Below are positions 1 through 5,005 of a stretch of DNA of 5,132 nucleotides, in pieces. Source of the stretch: PVC group bacterium (ex Bugula neritina AB1) (GTDB lineage: Bacteria > GCA-001730085); NCBI GenBank assembly GCA_001730085.1, contig MDLB01000022.1, positions 1 through 5,132 of the forward strand, written 5' to 3'. The notes under the pieces are model-generated. The model was given only the letters and a program-made list of their open reading frames with translations. It had not been told where the DNA came from and did no database searches. Every line of letters begins with the position of its first letter. Within the stretch, counting starts at the first letter, position 1. Made by a program: the position numbers and the translations under genes.

Positions 1-306
1 CGTTGGGCTTCCTTAGGGGTAAACTTGGGAAGTGAAATAGATGGGAAAGGCAAAACTTTTACCAGACCTATCTTAATACTTCATGTAATAGGTTCCCGAC
101 TCGCATTAGTTATCCCTATGTCAACCAAAATCAAAGACATAAGAGGATATACGAAGCTTGAATGGGGCTCAAGAGTAAGTGCTCTATGTCTTCATCAATT
201 GAGAGTAATTTCACAAAAACGATTACTAAGACGTATTGGAAAACTCTCTACTTCTAAATTAGAAAAAGTTAAAAAGGAAGTAGAAGAATTTTATAACTTC
301 TCGTAA
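1..306 (+). CDS. PemK/MazF-family toxin (endoribonuclease), 5'-truncated by window edge
   Basis: The frame is open from the first base and gives 101 residues beginning RWASLGVNLGSE, so the true start lies upstream of the window. The TTG at 25 is internal. The pattern is that of the PemK/MazF fold: a GSE turn (residues 10-12), a GKGK loop, the RP pair at residues 22-23 (this Arg is catalytic in MazF-type RNases), then a VIPMSTK strand carrying the conserved Ser/Thr, and a QLRVISQKRL segment typical of the C-terminal half. Family members are usually about 110-150 aa, so only some 10-30 residues are missing. Known members cleave mRNA and are neutralised by a small antitoxin normally encoded just upstream, which here would lie outside the window. 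No antitoxin-like gene is seen downstream. The reading frame is intact to its TAA, so the gene is probably functional. Family assignment is from motif recognition. Confidence 0.85.
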   Translation, partial: RWASLGVNLGSEIDGKGKTFTRPILILHVIGSRLALVIPMSTKIKDIRGYTKLEWGSRVSALCLHQLRVISQKRLLRRIGKLSTSKLEKVKKEVEEFYNFS

Positions 307-397
307 AAAAACGCCCCTACAATTGTTCCTCAAATTGAATCAATTTCAGCTAATACATGACTCATAATTATCAACATTTTAATTACTTAAAACAACC

Positions 398-694
398 ATG
401 TATAGTGACGAAGATTGTATTTATAAAAAGGTAGAACAAAAAAAGCTACTAACAGATGATGAAAGAATCGAGGCAGAGGAAACTTTTATCAATGATATGG
501 AGTGCCTGCATTTAGAGCTGGATTGGTTTCAGGAAGCTTTTACAAATTATGGTAATTCAGAAATTTTCTTAGAAAAAAGAAAACTACGAGTTGCAAACGA
601 TGAGTATCTTTCACTACTCCGAGAGCTTAATGTAAAGCTCAATGAGATTTATGGAATTACAGAAGAGGTCAAGTCAATTCTCGGGCTTATGTGA
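398..694 (+). CDS. small acidic hypothetical protein, 98 aa
   Basis: The product is not recognised. The ATG at 398 is the only plausible start because an in-frame TAA lies at 380-382. The protein is rich in Glu, Asp, Lys and Leu, has no signal peptide or membrane segment, and looks mostly alpha-helical, with a charged Leu-rich second half (EKRKLRVANDEYLSLLREL) that could form a helical bundle. No Shine-Dalgarno site precedes the start; the leader reads ACTTAAAACAACC, which is normal for Bacteroidota. It lies 92 bp after the toxin gene and 56 bp before the coiled-coil gene, all on the same strand, so the three could be co-transcribed but need not be related. Codon use looks like real coding sequence. 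It could be a cytosolic accessory protein of the neighbouring toxin locus, but nothing in the sequence proves that. Confidence 0.6.
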   Translation: MYSDEDCIYKKVEQKKLLTDDERIEAEETFINDMECLHLELDWFQEAFTNYGNSEIFLEKRKLRVANDEYLSLLRELNVKLNEIYGITEEVKSILGLM

Positions 695-704
695 CTTCGG
701 CGGT

Positions 705-729
705 GCCATATAGTATACTGTAGCCATAT
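705..729 (+). promoter_or_regulatory. possible operator: palindrome between direct repeats upstream of the coiled-coil gene
   Basis: The heptamer GCCATAT occurs at 705-711 and again at 723-729, and the perfect 8-bp palindrome AGTATACT (712-719) sits between them. The cluster ends 21 bp before the ATG at 751. An AAAAGG at 741-746 is a plausible weak ribosome-binding site for that gene. The symmetry suggests a binding site for a dimeric regulator, but AT-rich DNA throws up such patterns by chance and there is no second copy in the window. Confidence 0.2.
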
Positions 730-750
730 CAGGATATAACAAAAGGTCTT

Positions 751-1092
751 ATGGAAAATAAAGAAGCATTTAGTAAATTAGAAAAGCAAATTAATTCTTT
801 AGGTGAGATTTTCAAAGAGCAAATCACCGCATCAGAAGAGCGAATGAAGGGACACTTGGAAAAGCGTCTGGAAGAGCAAATTGCCGCGTCAGAAGAACGA
901 ATGAAGAAGCAAATTATTGGTTCAGAAGAGCGAATCAAAAAGCACTTGGAAAAGCAAATTGATTCTTTAGCCATAAACACCAATAAATATTTTACCAAAT
1001 CAGAAAAGCACGAAGAGAGAATTGACTCTTTGGTTGAGGTTACCCAAAACCACGAAGCCCGAATTACACTTTTAGAACCGGCTATTGGCTAA
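751..1092 (+). CDS. repeat-containing coiled-coil protein, 113 aa
   Basis: The function is unknown. The whole chain is charged and helical with no Pro before residue 110, no signal peptide and no membrane segment, so it is probably a cytosolic coiled coil that oligomerises. Three related units are visible: SEERM at residues 28-32, SEERM at 47-51 and SEERI at 58-62. Each is preceded by QI-x-x-S (the QITAS, QIAAS and QIIGS steps), and HLEK follows the first and third. Spacings are 19 and 11 residues; 11 is a hendecad, a known coiled-coil periodicity. The tail HEERIDSLVEVTQNHEARITLLEP continues the pattern with IxxLxxxxxxHEARIxxLE, as in short coiled-coil stalk proteins. The start ATG at 751 has AAAAGG five bases upstream. 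It ends 93 bp before the IS66 element, so it is intact. Similar low-complexity coiled coils make database hits uninformative about role. Confidence 0.65.
   Translation: MENKEAFSKLEKQINSLGEIFKEQITASEERMKGHLEKRLEEQIAASEERMKKQIIGSEERIKKHLEKQIDSLAINTNKYFTKSEKHEERIDSLVEVTQNHEARITLLEPAIG
817..960 (+). repeat. internal degenerate tandem repeat within the coiled-coil gene
   Basis: Three copies of a unit resembling GAGCAAAT..CGC.TCAGAAG start near 817, 874 and 907. The first and third copies also share a following block ending CACTTGGAAAAGC. Unit spacing is 57 bp, then 33 bp (19 and 11 codons), so the reading frame is kept. This is DNA-level duplication, not just protein-level convergence, and marks a tract that may vary in copy number between strains. 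Confidence 0.6.
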
Positions 1093-1185
1093 GTTGTAAT
1101 TCATTTGCCTTTACTGTCAATTGAATACAAGTATTATATTGCAATAACTTTTGGAAACTATTACTAATTTAATTTTCCCTTTAAT

Positions 1186-1202
1186 GTAAGCGTCCGAGCA
1201 AC
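1186..1202 (+). repeat. IS66 left terminal inverted repeat
   Basis: GTAAGCGTCCGAGCAAC is matched perfectly (17/17) by the complement of 3514-3530. The flanking base T at 1185 and A at 3531 extend the symmetry by one. Beyond 17 bases the two ends diverge (CCGGTTAT against GCCATAT) with only partial similarity. This is the tnpC-distal end. Confidence 0.95.
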
Positions 1203-1206
1203 CCGG

Positions 1207-2766
1207 TTATAGCTTATCAAAGAGACTTTTATTATTAGGGAGGAGTTCTTCAATTCTGTTGATTGGCGTTTGGGCGATATTATCGAGGACATATTTGAGC
1301 CATTTGACAGGGTTGATGCCTTGTTTATGACAAGAGCCGAAGAAAGAATACATCATAGCGATACGCTGCGCGGCATCATGGGAACCTGCGAAGAGATAGT
1401 TTTTTCTGCCGAGGGCAAGCGGTCGAATGGAGTTTTCCACCAGATTATTGTCGATTTGCAGTTTGCCGTCCCGGCAGTATCCAGTCAGTTTTTGTTCTCT
1501 TTGGAGCAGGTAATAAAGTGCTTTTCCGAAAGGGGATTTGGGGAGGGCGTTTGGATATTCTTTTTTCGCCCAAGCGAAAAAATCTTTCCACACAGGTAAT
1601 GCTTTTTCAGTTCGGATACCGGCAATTTTTTCAAAATCAAAGACGCCAATCTCACGAATTTGTCGTTCTACGGTATAGACTTTTTGAAAATAATTGAGTG
1701 CGATTTCGGCTTTTGGGTCGCTGTCTTTGGCATCGAAGAAGTAACGACGCGCATGGGCGGCGCAACCGATGAGCATCACTTCGGGTTTGTTTTTAATCAA
1801 TTTATCATAAACCGCGTAGCCGTCTGTTTGCAGCACGCCGGTAAAGGTCGAAAGCATCGCCTTCGGACCGTTTTTGCCCCTGCCTTTTTGATAATCGAAG
1901 AGCACCAATTGACTCAACGGGTCTTGATAAACCCATTGATAGCCTCGGTGTGTTTTGCCTCCCGAAGCGAATGCGAGACGCGTTTTTTTGTCATTGTCCT
2001 GCACCTGAATGGGCGATTCATCCGCTTGAAGGTAGTTACTTTCGAGGATTTTTTGCTTCAATTTTTCATAAAGCGGCTTCAAAAGCGTGCAAGTGGCGAC
2101 GAACCAATCGTTGACCGAACTTTTTCGCAACTCGGTTTCGTAAAGTTCTTTGAACTGTTTGATTTGCCGATAAAAAGGCAGGTGATAAAGGAATTTTTGA
2201 GTAATCAAATGCGTCAAAAGCCCCGACTCGGCAATGCTTTTTGGCAGCGGTCGAGACGGCATCGTTGCCTGAAAAAATTCGGTTTTTTCCGCTCCGGTTT
2301 CGTCTTTTTCGGTCTTGACGTAGCGCGGAAGGATGTATCTTTTTTTGAAAAGGCTGCCGGGCGTGTATTCCAAGGTTTCGACAATCGTATCGGCGATGTG
2401 GACATAGCCGTTTTGCTCAGCATCTTCGGGCAGATTTTCGGGTTCGATTCGGATTTCTTCGACGGGCAGATGCTCCGGCAAGGGGTGGCGACCGACGTGT
2501 TTTTTCTTCCGTCGTTCATATTCCACCTTGATTTTTTCTTCTTTTAAATTCGCCTTCGGTTCCATGTCCGTCGGGGCGAGTTCGCCGAAGTCCAATTCAA
2601 GTTGAGCAGGGTCTTCTGTTTTAGGAACGTGTCGTTCGGAGCGAGCGGAAAACAAGAGCCGTTTGAGTTGTGCATTCTCATGTTTTAAAAGAGCAATCTG
2701 TTCTTTTTGTTGAACATCTGCCTGCTCTAATTCCTTGATTTTCAGTGACATATCATCCCGTGACAT
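1207..2766 (-). CDS. tnpC: IS66 transposase TnpC (DDE), 519 aa
   Basis: This is the catalytic transposase of the IS66 element, expected to cut and join the element ends. Domains in order: an N-terminal leucine-zipper-like helix (about residues 5-40, KIKELEQ...LLKHENAQLKRLLF); a basic linker with GRHPLPEHLP near residue 92; a central DDE domain with Asp in LQADESP (about 249), Asp in LQTDGYAVYD (about 315) and Glu in IDNNLVENSIRPL (about 444); and the C-terminal IS66 domain around FFGSCHKQGINPVKWLKYVL. The CxxC zinc-finger pairs that many IS66 transposases carry after the zipper are absent, as seen in a sublineage of the family. I chose the ATG at 2766; a GTG two codons upstream (2772) and an ATG at 2751 are alternatives. 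It begins 41 bp after tnpB and ends with a TAA four bases beyond the 17-bp terminal repeat. No frameshifts are seen. Confidence 0.95.
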   Translation of the reverse strand: MSRDDMSLKIKELEQADVQQKEQIALLKHENAQLKRLLFSARSERHVPKTEDPAQLELDFGELAPTDMEPKANLKEEKIKVEYERRKKKHVGRHPLPEHLPVEEIRIEPENLPEDAEQNGYVHIADTIVETLEYTPGSLFKKRYILPRYVKTEKDETGAEKTEFFQATMPSRPLPKSIAESGLLTHLITQKFLYHLPFYRQIKQFKELYETELRKSSVNDWFVATCTLLKPLYEKLKQKILESNYLQADESPIQVQDNDKKTRLAFASGGKTHRGYQWVYQDPLSQLVLFDYQKGRGKNGPKAMLSTFTGVLQTDGYAVYDKLIKNKPEVMLIGCAAHARRYFFDAKDSDPKAEIALNYFQKVYTVERQIREIGVFDFEKIAGIRTEKALPVWKDFFAWAKKEYPNALPKSPFGKALYYLLQREQKLTGYCRDGKLQIDNNLVENSIRPLALGRKNYLFAGSHDAAQRIAMMYSFFGSCHKQGINPVKWLKYVLDNIAQTPINRIEELLPNNKSLFDKL

Positions 2767-2807
2767 AGCCACAAAATAGAAAAAATCAATGAAGTTTCAT
2801 GTATAAA

Positions 2808-3161
2808 TCAATGCTTTTTTCGGTATCTTTTTCGTCTTTTCACCTGCTTGATTTCGATGCCTTCCAGCAACATCACCAAGTCCGACCATGTCAATTCGGC
2901 GGTGGGTTTTTCGGTAGAAAAAACGGGTTTTGTGAAGCTGCCTTTTTCCAACCTTTTGTAATAAAGCGCAAAACCGGTCACGTCCCACATCAATAATTTG
3001 ATGCGATCCGCTCGGCGATTGATGAAGATAAACACATCGCCGCTCAGTAAATTATGCTCCGTATTCCTGCGTACCAAGCCGCTCAATCCGTCAAAACTCT
3101 TGCGCATATCCGTCGCTTCTCGATATAAAAAATATCGACACCGGGTCGTGAAACTCAGCAT
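2808..3161 (-). CDS. tnpB: IS66 accessory protein TnpB (Orf2), 117 aa
   Basis: This belongs to the IS66 Orf2/TnpB family, a small accessory protein needed for transposition whose biochemical role is not settled. Diagnostic segments are the start MLSFTTRCRYFLYREATDMR, then SFDGLSGLV (residues 22-30), GDVFIFINRRADRIKLLMWD (41-60) and GFALYYKRLEKG (63-74), ending in a very basic tail (KQVKRRKRYRKKH). The length of about 115 aa is normal for the family. The frame is open further upstream to 3344, but that part is antisense or alternate-frame sequence over tnpA; the family start is the ATG at 3161. This ATG overlaps the tnpA stop by seven bases (ATGCTGA), an arrangement that suggests translational coupling. 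Confidence 0.93.
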   Translation of the reverse strand: MLSFTTRCRYFLYREATDMRKSFDGLSGLVRRNTEHNLLSGDVFIFINRRADRIKLLMWDVTGFALYYKRLEKGSFTKPVFSTEKPTAELTWSDLVMLLEGIEIKQVKRRKRYRKKH

Positions 3162-3466
3162 GACAAACCTCGGAGAAGTTTGAGTAACTCTTTTGCCGGA
3201 TAATCTACCGGAAGTTCTAATATCATCCCCTTGGATAAAGAGAGGCGTATTTGTTCTCGACCTTGCCTCGACAAGTTTGACGCAGGCAAGATTTGCTGAA
3301 AACCGGACGACACCGATGGTTTTGCGCGTAACTTGCGACGCCAATATTCAAACGTACTTTTGCTGATGCCTTCTTCTCGGCAAAATTCTTTCAGTGTCTT
3401 TTCTCCTCCATCGAACCGAGATATCAGAACTTCCATCTTTTCTTTACTCCATTTTTGTCTAACCAT
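3155..3466 (-). CDS. tnpA: IS66 accessory protein TnpA (HTH), 103 aa
   Basis: This is the first gene of the IS66 operon. The N-terminal part has a helix-turn-helix: TLKEFCREEGISKSTFEYW at residues 24-42, followed by the basic RRKLRAK. It is thus a DNA-binding accessory protein of the transposition machinery. The C-terminal half (IRLSLSKGMILELPVDYPAKELLKLLRGL) matches the usual small hydrophobic tail of the family. I chose the ATG at 3466; a TTG at 3490 is in frame but lies upstream of the -7 box and would be outside the transcript. The stop overlaps the tnpB start. Confidence 0.92.
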   Translation of the reverse strand: MVRQKWSKEKMEVLISRFDGGEKTLKEFCREEGISKSTFEYWRRKLRAKPSVSSGFQQILPASNLSRQGREQIRLSLSKGMILELPVDYPAKELLKLLRGLSC

Positions 3467-3476
3467 CTTTTTGGCA

Positions 3477-3484
3477 CAAAGGTA
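3477..3484 (-). promoter_or_regulatory. Bacteroidota-type -7 box of the IS66 operon
   Basis: On the minus strand the sequence reads TACCTTTG, a perfect match to the TAnnTTTG -7 consensus of the Bacteroidota primary sigma factor. It ends 10 bases before the tnpA ATG at 3466, so the mRNA would be almost leaderless. About 18 bases upstream is a T-rich TTTTTC block (near 3502-3507), a poor -33 element. The promoter sits next to the right terminal repeat, inside the element, so it moves with it. Confidence 0.6.
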
Positions 3485-3513
3485 GGGCAACCCATTTGTC
3501 AGAAAAATATGGC

Positions 3514-3530
3514 GTTGCTCGGACGCTTAC
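3514..3530 (-). repeat. IS66 right terminal inverted repeat
   Basis: Read on the minus strand this is GTAAGCGTCCGAGCAAC, identical over 17 bases to the left end at 1186-1202. It is the tnpA-proximal end, with the operon promoter 30 bases further in. Confidence 0.95.
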
Positions 3531-3641
3531 AATTCAAAGACCAAAGAATTTGAAAAAATTCCTATTTTGAATTTAGCTAAACAAAAGAGCGAAAACATTT
3601 GGTCATGTCTCCGCTCTTTCGTTCTCGTATGTTCGCAAAAG
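3531..3641. other. non-coding remnant between the IS66 and IS110 elements, with a hairpin
   Basis: This is AT-rich DNA without a convincing gene. It contains a hairpin: AAAGAGCG (3584-3591) pairs perfectly with CGCTCTTT (3612-3619), and an inner ACAT/ATGT step (3595-3598 with 3605-3608) shortens the 20-base loop. On either strand it could act as a terminator. On the minus strand, 3641 down to 3603 continues the broken CHAT reading frame once the IS110 element is removed, giving LLRTYENERAET before a TGA at 3605-3603. An AT-rich inverted repeat (3531-3538 with 3566-3573) is also present and is probably chance. Confidence 0.45.
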
Positions 3642-3644
3642 CTT

Positions 3645-3675
3645 AAAAGTTCATTGAAATAGTTAGTTTGTCGCT
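3645..3675 (+). repeat. left copy of subterminal inverted repeat of the IS110 element
   Basis: AAAAGTTCATTGAAA followed by TAGTTAGTTT (3645-3669) and, after three bases, GCT (3673-3675) recurs on the opposite strand at 4972-5005 with a two-base insertion in the A run. About 28 of 31 bases agree. It starts three bases inside the proposed left end. It also contains TTAGTTTG (3663-3670), one mismatch from the Bacteroidota -7 consensus, so it may double as the promoter of the guide RNA. Confidence 0.75.
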
Positions 3676-3844
3676 TACGTCGAGACAAGAGTTCTATCGT
3701 TCAAAACAACGCAAAAAAGTGCGTATGTAGAAGCCGAGAGAAGGCCTTGTTTCGGGAAGGTTTTTAGAGTCTGAACAGCACTTAAAGCGCCGTCCGTGTT
3801 GGCAGCAGCTTGAATAAGAAAGCGAGAATAGACGTAAAAGAACC
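3676..3844 (+). ncRNA. putative bridge RNA of the IS110 element (target and donor loops)
   Basis: Bridge RNAs of IS110 elements pair one loop with the target site and another with the element ends. Here two consecutive loops can be drawn. Loop 1: outer stem CGAGAC/GTTTCG (3681-3686 with 3749-3754, one G-U), inner stem TTCTAT/GTAGAA (3692-3697 with 3727-3732, one G-U), tip hairpin ACGCA/TGCGT (3709-3724). Loop 2: outer stem GTCT/AGAC (3769-3772 with 3830-3833) extended by TTTTA/TAAAA, inner stem AAGC/GCTT plus GCC/GGC (3785-3811). Candidate guides flank each inner stem. The left donor guide ACAGCAC (3775-3781) equals 5016-5022. The right target guide AGCCGAG (3732-3738) is complementary to 5023-5029. 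The left target guide ACAAGAG (3685-3691) agrees 5/7 with 3635-3641. The right donor guide GAATAAG (3812-3818) pairs 4/7 from the core. RNA ends are approximate, and the fold was drawn by eye. Confidence 0.6.
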
Positions 3845-3874
3845 AATTTTCATTCATCTTATTACCATGTTAAA

Positions 3875-4894
3875 ATGAACAAACGCAAAGTAGTTAAGCA
3901 AAATGTAGGGCTCGATATTTCCAAAGATGATTTTAAGATTTGCTATTATCATCAATATGAAGATTTCAAGCAGGTCATCAAAGGTACTCGTAGGTTCAAA
4001 AATACGCTAACCGCTTTTCGAGAATTTTTGAAATGGGTTGACAAACGCAGTTCGACTGATGTTCTGGTTCGGATCACCTTAGAAGCCACCGGTGTTTACT
4101 ACGAACAACTGGTCCATTTTTTAAAAGACAAAACCGATTATCATATCAGTGTGGTCTTACCCAATAAATCAAAATCGTTTGCGAAGTCTTATAATATTAA
4201 AACCAAAACAGACAGTGTGGATGCCAAGATTTTGGGAATTATGGGACTTGAAAGGGATTTAAAAGCATGGCAACCTCCTAGCCCTAAATTGTTTACAATC
4301 AAGCAGTTATCACGTGATAGGATTGCGTTGACGGAAGAAAAAGTTGCGTTGATGAATAAATTACATGCCCTTAATCATTCTTTCGAACCCAACAACTCAG
4401 TTATTAAAAGAATGACCATTCGACTCAAATTAATTAAAAAGCAGTTGATGCAAGTCGAAACAGAATTGAAAAAAGCAGTCAAAAAAGACCCTGAATTATC
4501 TGAACGAATTGATAAAGTTTGCAAAGTCAAAGGACTCGGTTTTATCACTGTTGCCACCATTATTGCAGAAACCAATGGATTCGAATTATTTACTTCGAGA
4601 GCTCAATTGACTTCTTATGCCGGTTATGATGTGGTTGAAAACCAGTCTGGCTCTTCGGTCAGAGGAAAACAAAGAATTTCAAAAAAGGGCAACCGATTTA
4701 TAAGAAGAGCTTTGCATTTTCCGGCTTTATCTGCCCGGAAGTATGAACCTCAATTTAAAAATCTTTATGAAAGAGTCCTCGAAAGAACCGCCATAAAAAT
4801 GAAGGCTTGTGTCGCCGTTCAAAGAAAATTACTATTATTGATTTATACCCTTTTTACTAAAAATATAGCTTATGACCCCAATTATCAAAATTGA
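3875..4894 (+). CDS. IS110-family transposase (DEDD recombinase), 339 aa
   Basis: This is an RNA-guided recombinase of the IS110 type, expected to excise the element as a circle and insert it at a guide-specified site. The N-terminal RuvC-like domain has the DEDD set: Asp14 in VGLDISK, Glu70 in LEATGVYY, and Asp113 and Asp116 in KTDSVDAKIL. A helical linker follows (about 140-210, KLFTIKQL...LKKAVKKDPEL). The C-terminal Tnp domain (about 215-290) has VKGLGFITVATIIAE, LTSYAGYDVVENQSGSS, and KQRISKKGNRFIRRAL; Ser258 in QSG is the likely catalytic Ser. The length of 339 aa is normal and there is no interruption. The ATG at 3875 is the start; an in-frame TAA lies at 3815-3817. A three-codon ORF (3867-3878) ends in a TGA overlapping this ATG. 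Its leader encodes the putative bridge RNA. It is unrelated to the IS66 genes. Confidence 0.95.
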   Translation: MNKRKVVKQNVGLDISKDDFKICYYHQYEDFKQVIKGTRRFKNTLTAFREFLKWVDKRSSTDVLVRITLEATGVYYEQLVHFLKDKTDYHISVVLPNKSKSFAKSYNIKTKTDSVDAKILGIMGLERDLKAWQPPSPKLFTIKQLSRDRIALTEEKVALMNKLHALNHSFEPNNSVIKRMTIRLKLIKKQLMQVETELKKAVKKDPELSERIDKVCKVKGLGFITVATIIAETNGFELFTSRAQLTSYAGYDVVENQSGSSVRGKQRISKKGNRFIRRALHFPALSARKYEPQFKNLYERVLERTAIKMKACVAVQRKLLLLIYTLFTKNIAYDPNYQN

Positions 4895-4911
4895 TACCGT
4901 AGTCAAAAATT

Positions 4912-4937
4912 GTAGGCAGAATACTAATTCTGCCTAC
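4912..4937. terminator. strong hairpin just after the IS110 transposase gene
   Basis: GTAGGCAGAAT (4912-4922) and ATTCTGCCTAC (4927-4937) form an 11-bp perfect stem with loop ACTA, 17 bases after the transposase stop. No T run follows on the plus strand. On the minus strand the stem is followed by AATTTTTGAC, so it is a better intrinsic terminator for transcription entering from the right, for example from the CHAT gene. It may insulate the element from outside transcription, or stabilise the transposase mRNA end. Confidence 0.55.
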
Positions 4938-4946
4938 TCTGAATGA

Positions 4947-4961
4947 TTACTCGAAGAGTAA
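4947..4961. repeat. small hairpin in the IS110 right end
   Basis: TTACTC and GAGTAA form a 6-bp stem with a GAA loop, ten bases after the larger hairpin. It may be part of the right-end structure of the element or a second weak terminator. Confidence 0.3.
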
Positions 4962-4971
4962 CCTTCTTTGT

Positions 4972-5005
4972 AGCATAAAACTAACTATTTTTCAATGAAC
5001 TTTTT
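4972..5005 (-). repeat. right copy of subterminal inverted repeat of the IS110 element
   Basis: On the minus strand this reads AAAAAGTTCATTGAAA then AATAGTTAGTTTT and, two bases on, GCT, matching 3645-3675 apart from a two-base insertion and a few changes near the inner edge. It lies 17 bases inside the proposed right end, while the left copy lies three bases from its end. The asymmetry resembles the subterminal repeats of the IS1111 subgroup, although the long leader here is upstream as in the IS110 subgroup. Confidence 0.75.

Larger units (their letters stand above)
1186..3530 (-). mobile_element. complete IS66-family insertion sequence (2345 bp)
   Basis: The element is bounded by terminal inverted repeats that start with GTAAGCG, the usual IS66-family end, and it carries the full tnpA-tnpB-tnpC gene set on the minus strand. 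Length and gene order match the family. IS66 elements normally create an 8-bp target duplication, but the flanks CCTTTAAT (1178-1185) and AATTCAAA (3531-3538) do not match, nor do they when the ends are shifted by one base. The three frames are intact, so the copy may still be active. The tnpC stop lies just inside the left terminal repeat, and the promoter lies just inside the right one. Confidence 0.95.

Noticed and set aside
332-346. AAATTG-AAT-CAATTT hairpin after the toxin gene as a terminator
   Set aside because: The stem is only six A/T-rich pairs and no T run follows. It is likely chance in AT-rich DNA.
817-960. CRISPR-like array
   Set aside because: The repeats are degenerate, in frame, unevenly spaced and inside a coding sequence with no unique spacers.
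729-998. An 89-codon minus-strand frame with repeated FIRSSD segments
   Set aside because: The repeats are the complement of the SEER repeats in the plus-strand coiled-coil gene, so this is a shadow.
1660-2547. A 295-codon plus-strand open frame
   Set aside because: It lies wholly antisense to the IS66 transposase gene, which has clear family motifs. Its product (Phe-rich, no family pattern) is a shadow.
3162-3344. N-terminal extension of tnpB up to 3344
   Set aside because: TnpB family proteins start at MLSF/MFSL-like sequence. The extension overlaps tnpA in another frame and has no family similarity.
3531-3573. AATTCAAA/TTTGAATT inverted repeat as an element end or operator
   Set aside because: Eight A/T-rich bases separated by 27, with no second copy and no agreement with either element's ends.
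3584-3619. Hairpin AAAGAGCG/CGCTCTTT as the 5' stem-loop of the bridge RNA
   Set aside because: It would fit such a stem-loop by position, but it lies outside the ends supported by the guide matches and the frame junction. It is kept as a flank hairpin only.
3775-3786. ACAGCACTTAAA in the leader as a contiguous copy of the circular junction
   Set aside because: The proposed junction reads ACAGCAC-CT-TAAAAG, so the match needs a missing C. Known bridge RNAs split the two donor guides over both sides of a loop, so only the first seven bases are used.
3675-3857. A 60-codon minus-strand open frame in the IS110 leader
   Set aside because: It overlaps the structured leader and has no recognisable protein pattern. 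The stems of the proposed guide RNA explain this stretch better.
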